DNA of 64,000 bases from Pararhizobium antarcticum (GTDB lineage: Bacteria; Pseudomonadota; Alphaproteobacteria; Rhizobiales; Rhizobiaceae). Each line of letters opens with the position of its first letter. Position 1 is the stretch's first letter. The position numbers were made by a program, and so were the translations under genes. Shown one piece after another: positions 41,177-50,237 of this stretch. Under the pieces are notes generated by a model, which worked only from the letters and a program-made list of their open reading frames with translations, did no database searches and was not told the origin of the DNA. Where the stretch lies: positions 44,394 through 108,393 of the forward strand of contig NZ_LSRP01000068.1 of assembly GCF_001885585.1 (NCBI RefSeq), written 5' to 3'.

Positions 41177-42562
41177 TCAGCTTTGCAGTCGCGGGCTCCT
41201 GACAACCTTGTTGAACAGTGCCTTCATCGCCGCCTCGATACCCTGCGTCGGGCTGACTTCGAAAAACAGGCCCGGCGAAGCGCAGGACTGCATGCGCGTG
41301 CTGATCTCAGACTGGAACGGCTTGATCCAGCTGTTATACCAGTCGTTGTTCGGCAATGGCAGGTAGGTTGTATAGAGCACTGCGATCTTGATGCCACGAT
41401 TCTTGAGCGCGGTGCAGTAGGTGAGATCGATCGGCTCCTGACAGCGGCTGCCCGTCAGCCTTTTTGTACAACCCTTGGGCTTGTAACTATCGCCGACACC
41501 ATCGGAGACGAAGTAGACAATTTTTTCCGGGCTTGCCGAGCTGGTACCGTTTCCGGGGGCGGTTATTTCATCGCTGATTTTCGTCAGCACGTTGTCGAAG
41601 CTCGTCTGCTGGTCGTTGTTGTAGCCCTGGAATGGAATACTCATCAGCTTGATGTTTTGTGTCCCGTTCTTCACAGTCGACAGGTTGCTGCTCAGATCGG
41701 CAACCTTGAGAAGCTTCACGTCCATGGCGGTTTCGCCGAACGTATAGGCCGCCATGCGGAACTGGTTCGAATAGCTTTGCGTCTTTGTGGCTTCCTCGGT
41801 CAATGCAGCGACCGCCTTTGCGACAACGTCGATGCGGATCGTCGCACCCACATTGCGGGCGACGAAGTAGTTGCTCGTCTTGTCCTCCACACCTTTTTCC
41901 GAAACGATATGACAGGCGAAGGCGCAGTTCTTGGAGCCTGGATCCTTGACGTTCTTGGTGGCTTTGATCAGTTTGTCGACATCGGCCGGCGTCGCACCGA
42001 CGCCCATCGAAGGCGTGTTGTCGAGCAGCATGTAGAAGTCCATGAAGGACTGCGTCTGGTAGACGGCCACCGCCTTGCCGGAAACCTTGATGCTGTCCTT
42101 GCCGATCACGTGCAGGAGGCTGGTCTTGATCGCTATTTCATAGGTCAGTTCCGCCCTCAGATCCTTTCCGGTCTTCGTGACCGAGATGGTGACGTTGCGC
42201 TCGTTGACGTCGAGATCGGAATCGGCACCCTCCGGCTCACCAGCAATCCCCATTTTCTTCTCCGGCTCACCGTCACCGCCCGAAGCGTGTGCAAGCTGCG
42301 CCGCAAACAGGTTGAGGCCCTCTTTTTCACTGAGCTTGACCACGCCGTCGCCGGACATGTTGATCGCCTCGAGCATGCCGGCCGACTTTTCTGACAAGGC
42401 ACCGATGACCGCCGCGTCTGCAGCGTTCTGCAACTCGGATCGCAACTGCATGGCGCGCGTAAAATCGATGGCCATGCCGGCCATGCCGAGGATCGGAACG
42501 ATCGCAACGGCGGCCAGAATGCCGAAGTTGCCCGATTTGTCTTTCAGAAGTTTTTTCAACAT
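41177..42562 (-). CDS. tadG: TadG/TadE-like pilus-assembly-type protein with von Willebrand A domain
   Basis: A 461-residue protein with an N-terminal TadE/TadG-like segment (SGNFGILAAVAIVPILGMAG) that forms one membrane helix with the prepilin-like pattern. A VWA domain follows, whose MIDAS is degenerate (DNTPSMG rather than DxSxS). YFVSDGVGDSY and a C-terminal NDWYNSWIKPF complete the domain. Three codons earlier a GTG (42571) is an alternative start. TadG proteins work with Flp/Tad pili in the envelope, but no other tad gene is near, so this is an orphan copy. Confidence 0.82.
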   Translation of the reverse strand: MLKKLLKDKSGNFGILAAVAIVPILGMAGMAIDFTRAMQLRSELQNAADAAVIGALSEKSAGMLEAINMSGDGVVKLSEKEGLNLFAAQLAHASGGDGEPEKKMGIAGEPEGADSDLDVNERNVTISVTKTGKDLRAELTYEIAIKTSLLHVIGKDSIKVSGKAVAVYQTQSFMDFYMLLDNTPSMGVGATPADVDKLIKATKNVKDPGSKNCAFACHIVSEKGVEDKTSNYFVARNVGATIRIDVVAKAVAALTEEATKTQSYSNQFRMAAYTFGETAMDVKLLKVADLSSNLSTVKNGTQNIKLMSIPFQGYNNDQQTSFDNVLTKISDEITAPGNGTSSASPEKIVYFVSDGVGDSYKPKGCTKRLTGSRCQEPIDLTYCTALKNRGIKIAVLYTTYLPLPNNDWYNSWIKPFQSEISTRMQSCASPGLFFEVSPTQGIEAAMKALFNKVVRSPRLQS

Positions 42563-42795
42563 GCGCGTCACAATCCCTCAATCTATCAGAAGCTGGCGCT
42601 GCTCCCGGCACTGTTTTTCTTTGGAGAGACTCTAACCGCGATGCGATAATCGCCGGTAAATTACAAAGGTTAACGAGCCACAAATGCGAACGACACCGCA
42701 TCACTGTTCGAAATTTTAAAACAATGGTTCCCCATCAACTAAAGTCATCTTGAAAATTTGAGGCAAATCCGGTCAGTCCCCCGCCGACCCGCACC

Positions 42796-45630
42796 CTACG
42801 ACAGGGCAATCGCATGGCGACGGCCGGTTGCGGCCGCGTCGGGAAAAAGGGCACTGCTCGCTTTCGGTTTTCCGAAAAGATAGCCTTGACCTTCGCCGCA
42901 GCCCAGCATCAACAGGAAATCCTTCTGATGCTGATCCTCGATACCCTCGGCCAGCACTTTCAGGCCAAGACCGGCGGCAAGTGTCGCAACGGACCGGACA
43001 ATTGCCTGGCTGGTGACATCGGTCACGAGGTTGCGAACGAAAGACTGGTCGATCTTGATCTTGTCGCAGGGAAAATTGGCGATGTAGGCGAGCGACGAAT
43101 AGCCGGTGCCAAAATCGTCCAGCGCAATCTGTACACCGAGCGCCCGCAGTTCCTGCAACTGCCGCGTTAATTGATCCGTTCCCTTGAGAAATACACTCTC
43201 TGTGATTTCAATCTGCAAACGCTGTGGCGACAGGCCGGTTTCCCGCAGGATCGCCTTCACTTCGCGCGCCATGTCCCCTTTTGCAAACTGGATTGGCGAA
43301 ACATTCACGGCGACGCTCACATGCGCGGGCCAGGAGAGGGCCGCGCGGCAGGATTCTTCCAGAACCCAGCGTCCCAGTTCTGTTATGAAGCCGTTCGCTT
43401 CGGCAATACTGACGAAATCCAGCGGCGAGACCATGCCGAGCCTGCGGTGCTGCCACCGGATCAGCGCTTCGGCCCCGATCAGCTGGCCGGAGGAAAGATC
43501 AACCTGCTCCTGGAAGGTCAGGAAGAACTCTCCCGTCTGCAGCGCCTGCCGCATGTCCCCTTCCAGAATGCGCAACCGCGCCCGCTTTCCGGCAGAGACC
43601 GGATCGTAGATCGAATAGCCGGTGCCGGTGGTCTTGCAGGCCGTCTCCAGCGCGATTTCTGCCGCCTCCACAAGTCCGGCGGCGGCGCTCTCGCCAGCGT
43701 TTCCACCGCAGACACCGACGCGCGCACCGATCGAGACGCTCGATTGTTGCATGTCAAAAGGTTTCGCAAAGGCGGCAATGAGGTTTTCGGCAAAACCATC
43801 GACATCGGAGACAGAGGCAACGGCAAGATCGACAGCAACGCAGAAGACATCGCTGCCGAGGCGGCTGACATGGCGGATCGCAGGGTCGGCGCCTTTCAGG
43901 CGGGCGGCAACAGACCGGAGCAGCGCATCGCCGACATCCCGGCCGAGCGTTGCGTTCACAACGGCAAAGCGATGGATATTGATGGCGCAGACCGTCCACG
44001 CGCGGCCCGGTTCGAGCTCCATGCGGCGGATCAGTGCCCCGCGGTAAAGCGTATCCGTCAGTTCGTCATATTCGGAGAGATATTCCAGCTGCTTTTCGTA
44101 TTGCCGCTTCTTCGTCATGTCACGCACCGTCAGGCAGGCGATACAGGCGTTTTCAGCCTGCTCTTCGTCGCTGGCATCCACTTCCAGCAGAGAGACTGTG
44201 ATGCGGCATTCCAGAATACGCAGCTCTCCCTCAACGAAAATGCTCAATTCTTCCGGTTCAAGCGATCGTCTATCGTCTGCCCGGTTCATCCTCAGGGCTT
44301 TATCGACAAGCCGAGCGAGGCCGGGCGGTGCGACATCCCGAAAATTCGCCCCCGGCACGACGACATAGTCGGCGCCGAGAATCGACCGGGTCGTCGCGCT
44401 GGCATTGATCACCTGGCCGCTGGGGTCCACGACAATCACGGCATCGGCGCTGTCGCTGATGACCTGCTGCAGGAGGCGATCGGAATTGCGGGTCCTGATG
44501 CCGGCAAGCTTCGCCACCCAGTAGCTGAGATCGAGTTCGACGAGAAAACACAAAAGACCGACAGCGACAATCATCAGGTGCAGCAGGGTGGATGGCAGCA
44601 CCATCGCCCAGTAGGTCTGCAGCGCGAGGGCGACCGTCTCGAGCACCAGGCTTACGAGGATGAGCCCGGCAAACACCGCCCGCAGCGACAGATGCTGCGC
44701 CCAGACAAGAACCATCAGCAACACGAGGACAGGAGCGATAGCAAGCGCAACCGATGTCGGCTCGATAGTCTGCAGGGCCCTGTTCTGCGCCAGCGTTTCG
44801 GCAGCGAGAAGATGCAGCATGGGACCGCTGATCACACCATGCACCGGGACTGAAAAGACATCTTTCAATTCCGTTGCATAAGCGCCGATCACGACCGAAC
44901 GGCCACGGAACGACGCTTCAGGCACCACCCCCGCGAGCACGTCGGCGATGGAAAATGTCGGTACGGTCTGGGGATCGATCGAAAAATCGATGGCGAACTC
45001 GCCGGGGGTTGCGAAGTCCAGCCCGGTCATGACCGTCGGCACGGAGGAAAGCACCGCGCCATCGATCTCTTCGGCAACCGCAAAGCGGCGGACATGGGCA
45101 TCGCGGTCGGGACGCACCGTGGCTGTCGCAAGCCATGCGTTCTGTGCAAACAGGGGCAAAGGCCGGGAGATCGCCAGGGATGCCTGATTTCGGTCCGCAG
45201 CGGCATGCTGCAGAAACACGGGGAGAATGACGCCACCGCCGGCCTTTTCGAGGGCGTCTGCAAGGCGTTCATCGGCCGCGGCCGTGGAGCGCGCGCTGAA
45301 GTCGATATCGATGAAGATATCGTTGACACCGGTGGCGACGAGTTTGTCGACGACGTCAGCGTATATCGTCCTCGGCCAGGGCCAGACGCCCACAGCATCG
45401 AGACTTTTCTTGTCGATGGCGAGAAAGACGAACTTGCCGGATGCAGGTCGCAGCACATTTGCGGACCGCCATTCCGTCAGCAGATTGTCAGTGCTGGTAA
45501 GGAAGGAAAACGAAGGCAGCACGATCGGCACCGAAAGAAGCAGCAACGCGGCAGCAATCGGGAACTTGCTGGCCCGCCCGATCCAAATGCGCAATCCAGC
45601 AGAAATTCGGGAAAACCAGACCCTTGACAT
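42796..45630 (-). CDS. CHASE2-PAS-GGDEF-EAL membrane signalling protein (c-di-GMP phosphodiesterase)
   Basis: A 944-residue membrane protein: an N-terminal helix (about 26-46), a periplasmic CHASE2 domain (about 50-290), three helices (about 300-375), a PAS-like region (400-500), a GGDEF domain (520-690) and an EAL domain (700-935). The cyclase motif is degenerate (RLGSDVF instead of GGDEF), so synthesis of c-di-GMP is unlikely. The EAL motif (GAEALIRW) and DDFGTGYSSL are intact, so hydrolysis is likely. The ATG at 45630 overlaps the stop of the FecR-like gene (ATGA). Its signal is probably envelope-derived. Confidence 0.9.
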   Translation of the reverse strand: MSRVWFSRISAGLRIWIGRASKFPIAAALLLLSVPIVLPSFSFLTSTDNLLTEWRSANVLRPASGKFVFLAIDKKSLDAVGVWPWPRTIYADVVDKLVATGVNDIFIDIDFSARSTAAADERLADALEKAGGGVILPVFLQHAAADRNQASLAISRPLPLFAQNAWLATATVRPDRDAHVRRFAVAEEIDGAVLSSVPTVMTGLDFATPGEFAIDFSIDPQTVPTFSIADVLAGVVPEASFRGRSVVIGAYATELKDVFSVPVHGVISGPMLHLLAAETLAQNRALQTIEPTSVALAIAPVLVLLMVLVWAQHLSLRAVFAGLILVSLVLETVALALQTYWAMVLPSTLLHLMIVAVGLLCFLVELDLSYWVAKLAGIRTRNSDRLLQQVISDSADAVIVVDPSGQVINASATTRSILGADYVVVPGANFRDVAPPGLARLVDKALRMNRADDRRSLEPEELSIFVEGELRILECRITVSLLEVDASDEEQAENACIACLTVRDMTKKRQYEKQLEYLSEYDELTDTLYRGALIRRMELEPGRAWTVCAINIHRFAVVNATLGRDVGDALLRSVAARLKGADPAIRHVSRLGSDVFCVAVDLAVASVSDVDGFAENLIAAFAKPFDMQQSSVSIGARVGVCGGNAGESAAAGLVEAAEIALETACKTTGTGYSIYDPVSAGKRARLRILEGDMRQALQTGEFFLTFQEQVDLSSGQLIGAEALIRWQHRRLGMVSPLDFVSIAEANGFITELGRWVLEESCRAALSWPAHVSVAVNVSPIQFAKGDMAREVKAILRETGLSPQRLQIEITESVFLKGTDQLTRQLQELRALGVQIALDDFGTGYSSLAYIANFPCDKIKIDQSFVRNLVTDVTSQAIVRSVATLAAGLGLKVLAEGIEDQHQKDFLLMLGCGEGQGYLFGKPKASSALFPDAAATGRRHAIALS

Positions 45631-46805
45631 CAACCGGCGTCGCCACGGCGTTCAGCCGGCAAACGTCCGTCGGCGAATTCAACGGCTGAAACAGACCCGT
45701 GCAGTTTTGCGGCTCTGTCCTTCTTGACGGGCTTATCCTTGTCACCCTTGCCGGGCTTGTCCTTGTCACCCTTGCCGGGCTTGTCCTTGTCGTCCTTGCC
45801 GGGCTTGTCCTTGTCGCCCTCGCCGGGCTCGTCCTTGTCGCCCTTGCCGGGCTTGTCCTTGTCGCCCTTGCCAGGCTTGTCCTTGTCGCCCTTGCCGGGC
45901 TTGTCCTTGTCACCCTTGCCAGGCTTGTCCTTGTCACCCTTGCCGGGCTTGTCCTTGTCGCCCTTGCCAGGCTTGTCCTTGTCACCCTTGCCAGGCTTGT
46001 CCTTGTCGCCCTTGCCAGGCTTGTCCTTGGACCTGTTGTCCCTGTCGCTGTCGGACTTGCCGAGCCTGTCCTTATCGCTCTTGCCGTTGTCGGCCTTCGT
46101 GTCCTTGCTCTTCTCCGATTTGCCTTTTGCCGTCGGGCTCTGGCCATCGGTCGTCTGTTTCGCATTTTTGGTGCTGTTGCCGACCAACTCATCCCGGTTC
46201 GGGACACGCGTTTTTACCGGTGCGACTGTCTTGACGATATCTTTCGGACCAATGCCTTCAACCTTCAAAGGCGAAGGATCGGCGGGATCAACGAAGACGC
46301 TTTGCCCGGGCCTGACATGAACGCGCTGTCCGCTGGCAAGCGCCGTCACTTCGACCAACCCGCGCGAAACATCAATCGACGCGGTCTTGCGGCTCACATG
46401 AATTTCAAAACGCGTCCCTTTAACGACGGCTGCAAGGAACGGTGTCTGCACAGACGTGTGGGGCCTGTTGCGGGTCTCGATATTGAAGACCAGCGTGCCA
46501 TAGGGTTGATAGACGTCGGTCTGGCGATTTGTCCCGCCATGGGTATGCACGGAAGCCATGCTGTTGGGTTGAAACGCGATGTTTTCCGCGCCGCGGGCCA
46601 GCACCAGGCGCCCGCGCGGCCCCGTGGAGACCCAGGCCTTGTTGGGAATGACAAGCCCGGTTTCGACGGGCATCCAGCTGTGCCTGTCGATCGTGTAACG
46701 GACCTGCTGCGTTGTCTTGACGACGACCCAGTCCGAAGCAGATGCGGACAGCGGCCAGCAAAGGCTGGCAAGAACGAAGAGACACAATTTGAATATATTC
46801 GGCAT
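45630..46805 (-). CDS. FecR-domain protein with lysine/aspartate-rich repeat tail
   Basis: A 391-residue exported protein. A signal peptide (MPNIFKLCLFVLASLCWPLS, cleaved near ASA) precedes a FecR-like beta domain (about 40-170, with TPFLAAVVKGTRFEI and VRPGQSVFV). The rest is low complexity: lysine-rich sequence, then twelve copies of an 8-residue KPGKGDKD-type unit, then a short C-terminus. ATG 46805 follows GGAG; another ATG four codons upstream has a poorer site. Coupled by stop/start overlap to the CHASE2 protein; FecR-like and CHASE2 proteins are often paired. The charged tail may bind polyanions or cell-wall material. Confidence 0.87.
   Translation of the reverse strand: MPNIFKLCLFVLASLCWPLSASASDWVVVKTTQQVRYTIDRHSWMPVETGLVIPNKAWVSTGPRGRLVLARGAENIAFQPNSMASVHTHGGTNRQTDVYQPYGTLVFNIETRNRPHTSVQTPFLAAVVKGTRFEIHVSRKTASIDVSRGLVEVTALASGQRVHVRPGQSVFVDPADPSPLKVEGIGPKDIVKTVAPVKTRVPNRDELVGNSTKNAKQTTDGQSPTAKGKSEKSKDTKADNGKSDKDRLGKSDSDRDNRSKDKPGKGDKDKPGKGDKDKPGKGDKDKPGKGDKDKPGKGDKDKPGKGDKDKPGKGDKDKPGKGDKDEPGEGDKDKPGKDDKDKPGKGDKDKPGKGDKDKPVKKDRAAKLHGSVSAVEFADGRLPAERRGDAG
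45739..46026. repeat. 24-bp tandem repeat, 12 copies, within the FecR-like gene
   Basis: Twelve contiguous 24-base units run from 45739 to 46026; on the minus strand each encodes one KPGKGDKD-type octapeptide. Copies differ mainly at third codon positions (CCG or CCA, GTC with A or G), while two carry amino-acid changes (GKDD, and EPGEG). The frame is kept because the unit is a multiple of three, so copy number can change without inactivating the gene. There are no spacers, so it is not a CRISPR array. Confidence 0.95.
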
Positions 46806-46975
46806 GATAGGCTCCATTCAGGGCCGCCTTGCCTAAATGCTCTCTAATATTTCCTGAATCGGTGGAAAGGGCGCGATTTCATCGCTAAATTTCCCTTAAC
46901 ATCACCGCATCCAGGCCGCTTCTCACCGAAACCATAGCGCAATCCGATCCGATGCCGACCAACCGATCGGGCCCG

Positions 46976-47353
46976 TCAGGGAAGCCGCGCCAGTTTTCCT
47001 TCTTCGGCCTTGTAGAAGAACTGGCTGGCGACCAGCCAGCCCTTCAGCGGGCGAAGCGGTGGAATACAGGTCGCAAGCATGAACGGTCCGGTCACCAGCA
47101 AGTGAACCCAGAGCGGCACGCTGTATTGCACTTCCAGCCAGACGCCGAGTAGCACGCTGGGAACACACGCAAAGCAGATCACGAAAAAGGCCGGACCATC
47201 CGCCGGATCGGCGAAGGCATAGTCAAGCCCGCAGACCTCGCAATGCGGCTTCAGGGTGAGGAAACCATTGAACATGTGCCCCTGCCCGCATTGGGGGCAG
47301 CGCCCCTTGAGGCCAGTCTGGAGCGGAGAGAGCGGCGGCCATTCAGTTTCCAT
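46976..47353 (-). CDS. DUF983 membrane protein with zinc-ribbon
   Basis: A 125-residue protein. An N-terminal zinc-ribbon-like pair (RCPQCGQGHMF and HCEVCGLDY) precedes two hydrophobic helices (FFVICFACVPSVLLGVWLEV and the next about 20 residues on). This is the DUF983 layout seen widely in alphaproteobacteria near respiratory or biogenesis genes; function is not established. The ATG at 47353 was chosen because the protein then begins METEWPPLSPLQTGLKGRCP; the upstream open frame is AT-rich promoter DNA. Confidence 0.82.
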   Translation of the reverse strand: METEWPPLSPLQTGLKGRCPQCGQGHMFNGFLTLKPHCEVCGLDYAFADPADGPAFFVICFACVPSVLLGVWLEVQYSVPLWVHLLVTGPFMLATCIPPLRPLKGWLVASQFFYKAEEGKLARLP

Positions 47354-47721
47354 CGAGTGATCACTTTCATATCGGTCTGTGCGAGGATCAGAGACTACCA
47401 TCAACAGATGGCATTGAATGCATACAATATGCACTACATTCTCAAATATTGAATGCCAATTTGTCAGATTGACGCACATGATCGGGCGTCCAATGCCTTA
47501 TAGGGGACGAGACCGCCATCATCAGACAGGCGCAATGGACAACCACACCTATATTGACTGCATATTGTAGCGGGAAGCTCGACTATGAGGGGATGCCGCA
47601 AGGTGACGCCGGAACTGGCTGTGATCAATCGTCCCGCGGAAATCCTGTGCAAAGGACTTGCCCGCGCCCTTGCCCCCGGAGGATAGTGCACAGGCAACAG
47701 CGGCGACACGGGGGACGGGAT
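47354..47721. promoter_or_regulatory. Divergent promoter region with long-range inverted repeat
   Basis: The 368 bases between the DUF983 gene and the LysR gene are AT-rich near 47400-47460. TACAATATGCA (47423-47433) recurs inverted as TGCATATTGTA (47559-47569). The first is itself within a smaller palindrome, GCATA-CAA-TATGC (47420-47432). Such paired sites 136 bases apart could be contacts for the neighbouring LysR regulator or another factor. No gene is evident here; open frames through the region lack ribosome sites. Confidence 0.45.
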
Positions 47722-48651
47722 ATGCGCAAACTGCCGGCACTTTCGGCGATGAAGGTGTTCGAGGTCGTCGGTCAGACCCGCAGTTTTACACGCGCCGCAG
47801 ATCGGCTGAACCTGACCCAGAGCGCCGTCTCCCGGCAGGTGCGCAATCTCGAGGAGCAGTTGGGCGAACCGCTGCTGATCCGCCACCACCACCATCTCGA
47901 ACTGACACCATCAGGCGCCGAATTGCTGGCGACGCTGCAAAAGGCCTTCCACACGGTCGAACTCACCGTTCGCGGCATCATGGAAAAGCGCAATCGCAAC
48001 CGGCTGCGCATCAATGTACCGCCGACCTTTGCCAAGCGCTGGCTTATGCCGAGGCTGAAAAGCCTGCGCACGGCCCTGCCCGATATCGAGATCAGCATCG
48101 GCACCGACCTTGAGGACAGCCTCGCCGAGCGCGGCCTTCTCGACTGCGCCATCCGGTTCGGCGATGGCGAATGGCCGATGCTGAAATCGCGCATCCTGAT
48201 GACCGAGCGACACATCGCTGTCTGCGCCCCGGACTTGCTGACCGATGGACAGCCCTCTGAACCAGTCGACCTCTCGCGCTTCACGTTCCTGCATGTGCTG
48301 TCCTCCGGCGATCGGCGCTACCTCACCTGGCAGCACTGGCTGGATGCCGCCGGTCTCAGCGACACGGACACACGCGGCGGATTGGAATTTGACCTGCTCG
48401 ACATGGCGATCGAAGCCGCCTGCGATGGGCTGGGCGTGGCGGTGGTCGACCGCGTCATGGTCGATCGCCAGTTGCGCAGCGGGCAATTGGTGCAGGTCAT
48501 GGATGTCGAGGTCGAGGGCCACGAATCCTACTGGCTGGTGACACGCCCGGAACAGCAGGACAGCGCCCATGTCCAGGCGTTCCGCCACTGGCTCCTTTCC
48601 GAAGTCGTCAGCGGAACCGGGCCCGTGCCGATCGCCGGGGCCGCATACTAG
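47722..48651 (+). CDS. LysR-family regulator, GcvA-like
   Basis: A 309-residue LysR-type protein. The helix-turn-helix is at about 18-48 (RSFTRAADRLNLTQSAVSRQ), preceded by MRKLPALSAMKVFEV as in GcvA-type regulators. The effector domain includes LDCAIRFGDGEWPM and EAACDGLGVAVVDRVM. GGGGGACGGGA precedes ATG 47722, so an upstream open frame to 47554 is excluded. It is followed on the same strand by four catabolic genes, which it probably regulates. Confidence 0.88.
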   Translation: MRKLPALSAMKVFEVVGQTRSFTRAADRLNLTQSAVSRQVRNLEEQLGEPLLIRHHHHLELTPSGAELLATLQKAFHTVELTVRGIMEKRNRNRLRINVPPTFAKRWLMPRLKSLRTALPDIEISIGTDLEDSLAERGLLDCAIRFGDGEWPMLKSRILMTERHIAVCAPDLLTDGQPSEPVDLSRFTFLHVLSSGDRRYLTWQHWLDAAGLSDTDTRGGLEFDLLDMAIEAACDGLGVAVVDRVMVDRQLRSGQLVQVMDVEVEGHESYWLVTRPEQQDSAHVQAFRHWLLSEVVSGTGPVPIAGAAY

Positions 48652-48673
48652 AGCATTCCGTTTTGGAATGCTT
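48652..48673. terminator. Hairpin after the LysR gene
   Basis: AGCATTCC-GTTTT-GGAATGCT is a perfect 8-base-pair hairpin followed by TT, overlapping the LysR stop region. It may attenuate transcription into the downstream aldehyde dehydrogenase gene. Confidence 0.55.
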
Positions 48674-48683
48674 TCCCCGACAA

Positions 48684-48716
48684 GAACGCGCTTGCGAAGC
48701 ACCTGTGATCGCGTTC
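48684..48716. repeat. Inverted repeat upstream of the aldehyde dehydrogenase gene
   Basis: GAACGCG (48684-48690) and CGCGTTC (48710-48716) form an inverted repeat with a 19-base loop, next to the preceding hairpin. Whether it is regulatory or a small dispersed rhizobial element is unclear. Confidence 0.4.
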
Positions 48717-48787
48717 CTATTCATGAACGGTGATCCACGCTGTCTGTCCGACAGAAAAAGTCGCCGCTCAAGGGAGCCTGACTGCAC

Positions 48788-50212
48788 ATGACCGAGCATC
48801 GCAATTTCATCGGCGGCCAGTTCGTCGCAACGCCGGCTCTGGCGACCATCGACGTTCGCAATCCAGCCACGGGCGCGGTGTTTGCCAGCGTTCCCGCCGC
48901 AAGCGAGACCGATGTCCTGCAGGCGGTGGACCTTGCCGCCGCGGCACAAAAGACCTGGCGGAAACTGCCGGCGATCGAGCGTGGCAATGCGCTGCGCCGG
49001 CTGGCCGATTGCAACGAGCGCAATGCCGCAACGATCGGGCAAGCGCTGGCCCGCGAATCCGGCAAGAGCCTTGCGGATGCCACCTCCGAGGCGATCTACG
49101 GCGTCGAACTGATGCGCTACCATGCCGAATGGGCACGCCGCATCGACGGCGAAGTGATCGAAAGCGATACGCAGGACGAGACGCTGATGCTGATGCGGGC
49201 GCCGATCGGCGTCGTCGCCTGCCTCATTCCCTTCAATTTCCCGATCTACACGCTGGTGCGCAAGATCGCGCCGGCGCTGATCACCGGCAATGCCGTGGTC
49301 GTGCGTCCGAGCAACACGACGCCGACCTCGGCCTTCGCCTTTGCGCAGTGCATTCTGGAAGCGGATCTTCCGGCCGGCCTCGTCAGCATCATGACCATGA
49401 CGCATGAAACCGCACGCGTGATGTGCACCGCACCGGCCGTCGGCATGATCACCCTGACGGGCAGCGTCGCAGCCGGCCAGACCGTGCTCGACTATTGCAA
49501 GACCAACATCGCAAAACCCTCTCTCGAACTCGGCGGCAAGACGCCTGTCATCGTCGAGCCGGATGCCGATCTGGACGTTGTCGCCCGCATGGTTCTGGCC
49601 GCCAAGACCGCCCATTGCGGCCAGGTCTGCACCTCGGTCGAACGGCTCTATGTCCACCGCTCCGTAGAGAACGCGCTCATCGAAAGACTGCGTGCCGGCT
49701 TTGCCGCCCGTCTTTTTGCCGATCGGTCGATCAACGCCGACAGCATGGGGCCGCTTGCCAACCTGGCCGCGCGCGACCGCATTCATGCCATGGTGGAGCG
49801 CGCCGCGGCCGAGGGCGCGGTGCTCGAGACCGGCGGCTTTATCCCTGAAGGCAACGGCTATTTCTACCCGCCGACCCTTCTCACCAGCTGCCGCCAGGCC
49901 ATGGAGATCGTCCGCGAGGAGGTCTTCGGCCCGGTTCTCGCCGTCATCGCCTACGATACGTTCGACGAGGCCCTGGCGCTGGCCAGCGACCACCAGTTCG
50001 GCCTTGCCTCCGTGCTCTTCACCGAAAACTACCGCAAGGCCATGAGGGCGGCGAACGAGATCGAGGCGGGCGAACTCTACATCAACCGTTTCCCGGCCGA
50101 TCCCTATCAGGGCTATCACGCCGGCTGGAAGAAATCCGGCCTCGGCGGCGATGACGGCAAACACGGCATGCTGGAATTCACCCAGACCCGCCTCGTCATC
50201 CTGAATCATTGA
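48788..50212 (+). CDS. NAD(P)-dependent aldehyde dehydrogenase
   Basis: A 474-residue aldehyde dehydrogenase. N150 (PFNFP), E247 (SLELGGK) and the nucleophile C281 (HCGQVCTSVE) are all in place. The sequence most resembles lactaldehyde/glycolaldehyde-type (AldA-like) enzymes, but substrate cannot be read from it. First of four genes likely co-transcribed: aldehyde dehydrogenase, enolase-superfamily enzyme, GMC oxidoreductase, hydroxyacid dehydrogenase. Together these fit oxidation of a sugar or sugar acid. Confidence 0.9.
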   Translation: MTEHRNFIGGQFVATPALATIDVRNPATGAVFASVPAASETDVLQAVDLAAAAQKTWRKLPAIERGNALRRLADCNERNAATIGQALARESGKSLADATSEAIYGVELMRYHAEWARRIDGEVIESDTQDETLMLMRAPIGVVACLIPFNFPIYTLVRKIAPALITGNAVVVRPSNTTPTSAFAFAQCILEADLPAGLVSIMTMTHETARVMCTAPAVGMITLTGSVAAGQTVLDYCKTNIAKPSLELGGKTPVIVEPDADLDVVARMVLAAKTAHCGQVCTSVERLYVHRSVENALIERLRAGFAARLFADRSINADSMGPLANLAARDRIHAMVERAAAEGAVLETGGFIPEGNGYFYPPTLLTSCRQAMEIVREEVFGPVLAVIAYDTFDEALALASDHQFGLASVLFTENYRKAMRAANEIEAGELYINRFPADPYQGYHAGWKKSGLGGDDGKHGMLEFTQTRLVILNH

Positions 50213-50237
50213 CCTGCACAAGCCATCGGAGACCGCC

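Noticed and set aside
45739..46026. Regular repeats that could suggest a CRISPR array.
   Set aside because: The units are contiguous with no unique spacers, are 24 bases, and encode an in-frame octapeptide. No cas genes are near.
45699..46847. A 382-codon plus-strand frame with repeated LVLVALAGLVLV-type hydrophobic segments that looks like a membrane protein.
   Set aside because: It is the complement of the FecR-like gene and its 24-bp repeats. The minus strand has the signal peptide, FecR domain and ribosome site, and the plus strand has none.
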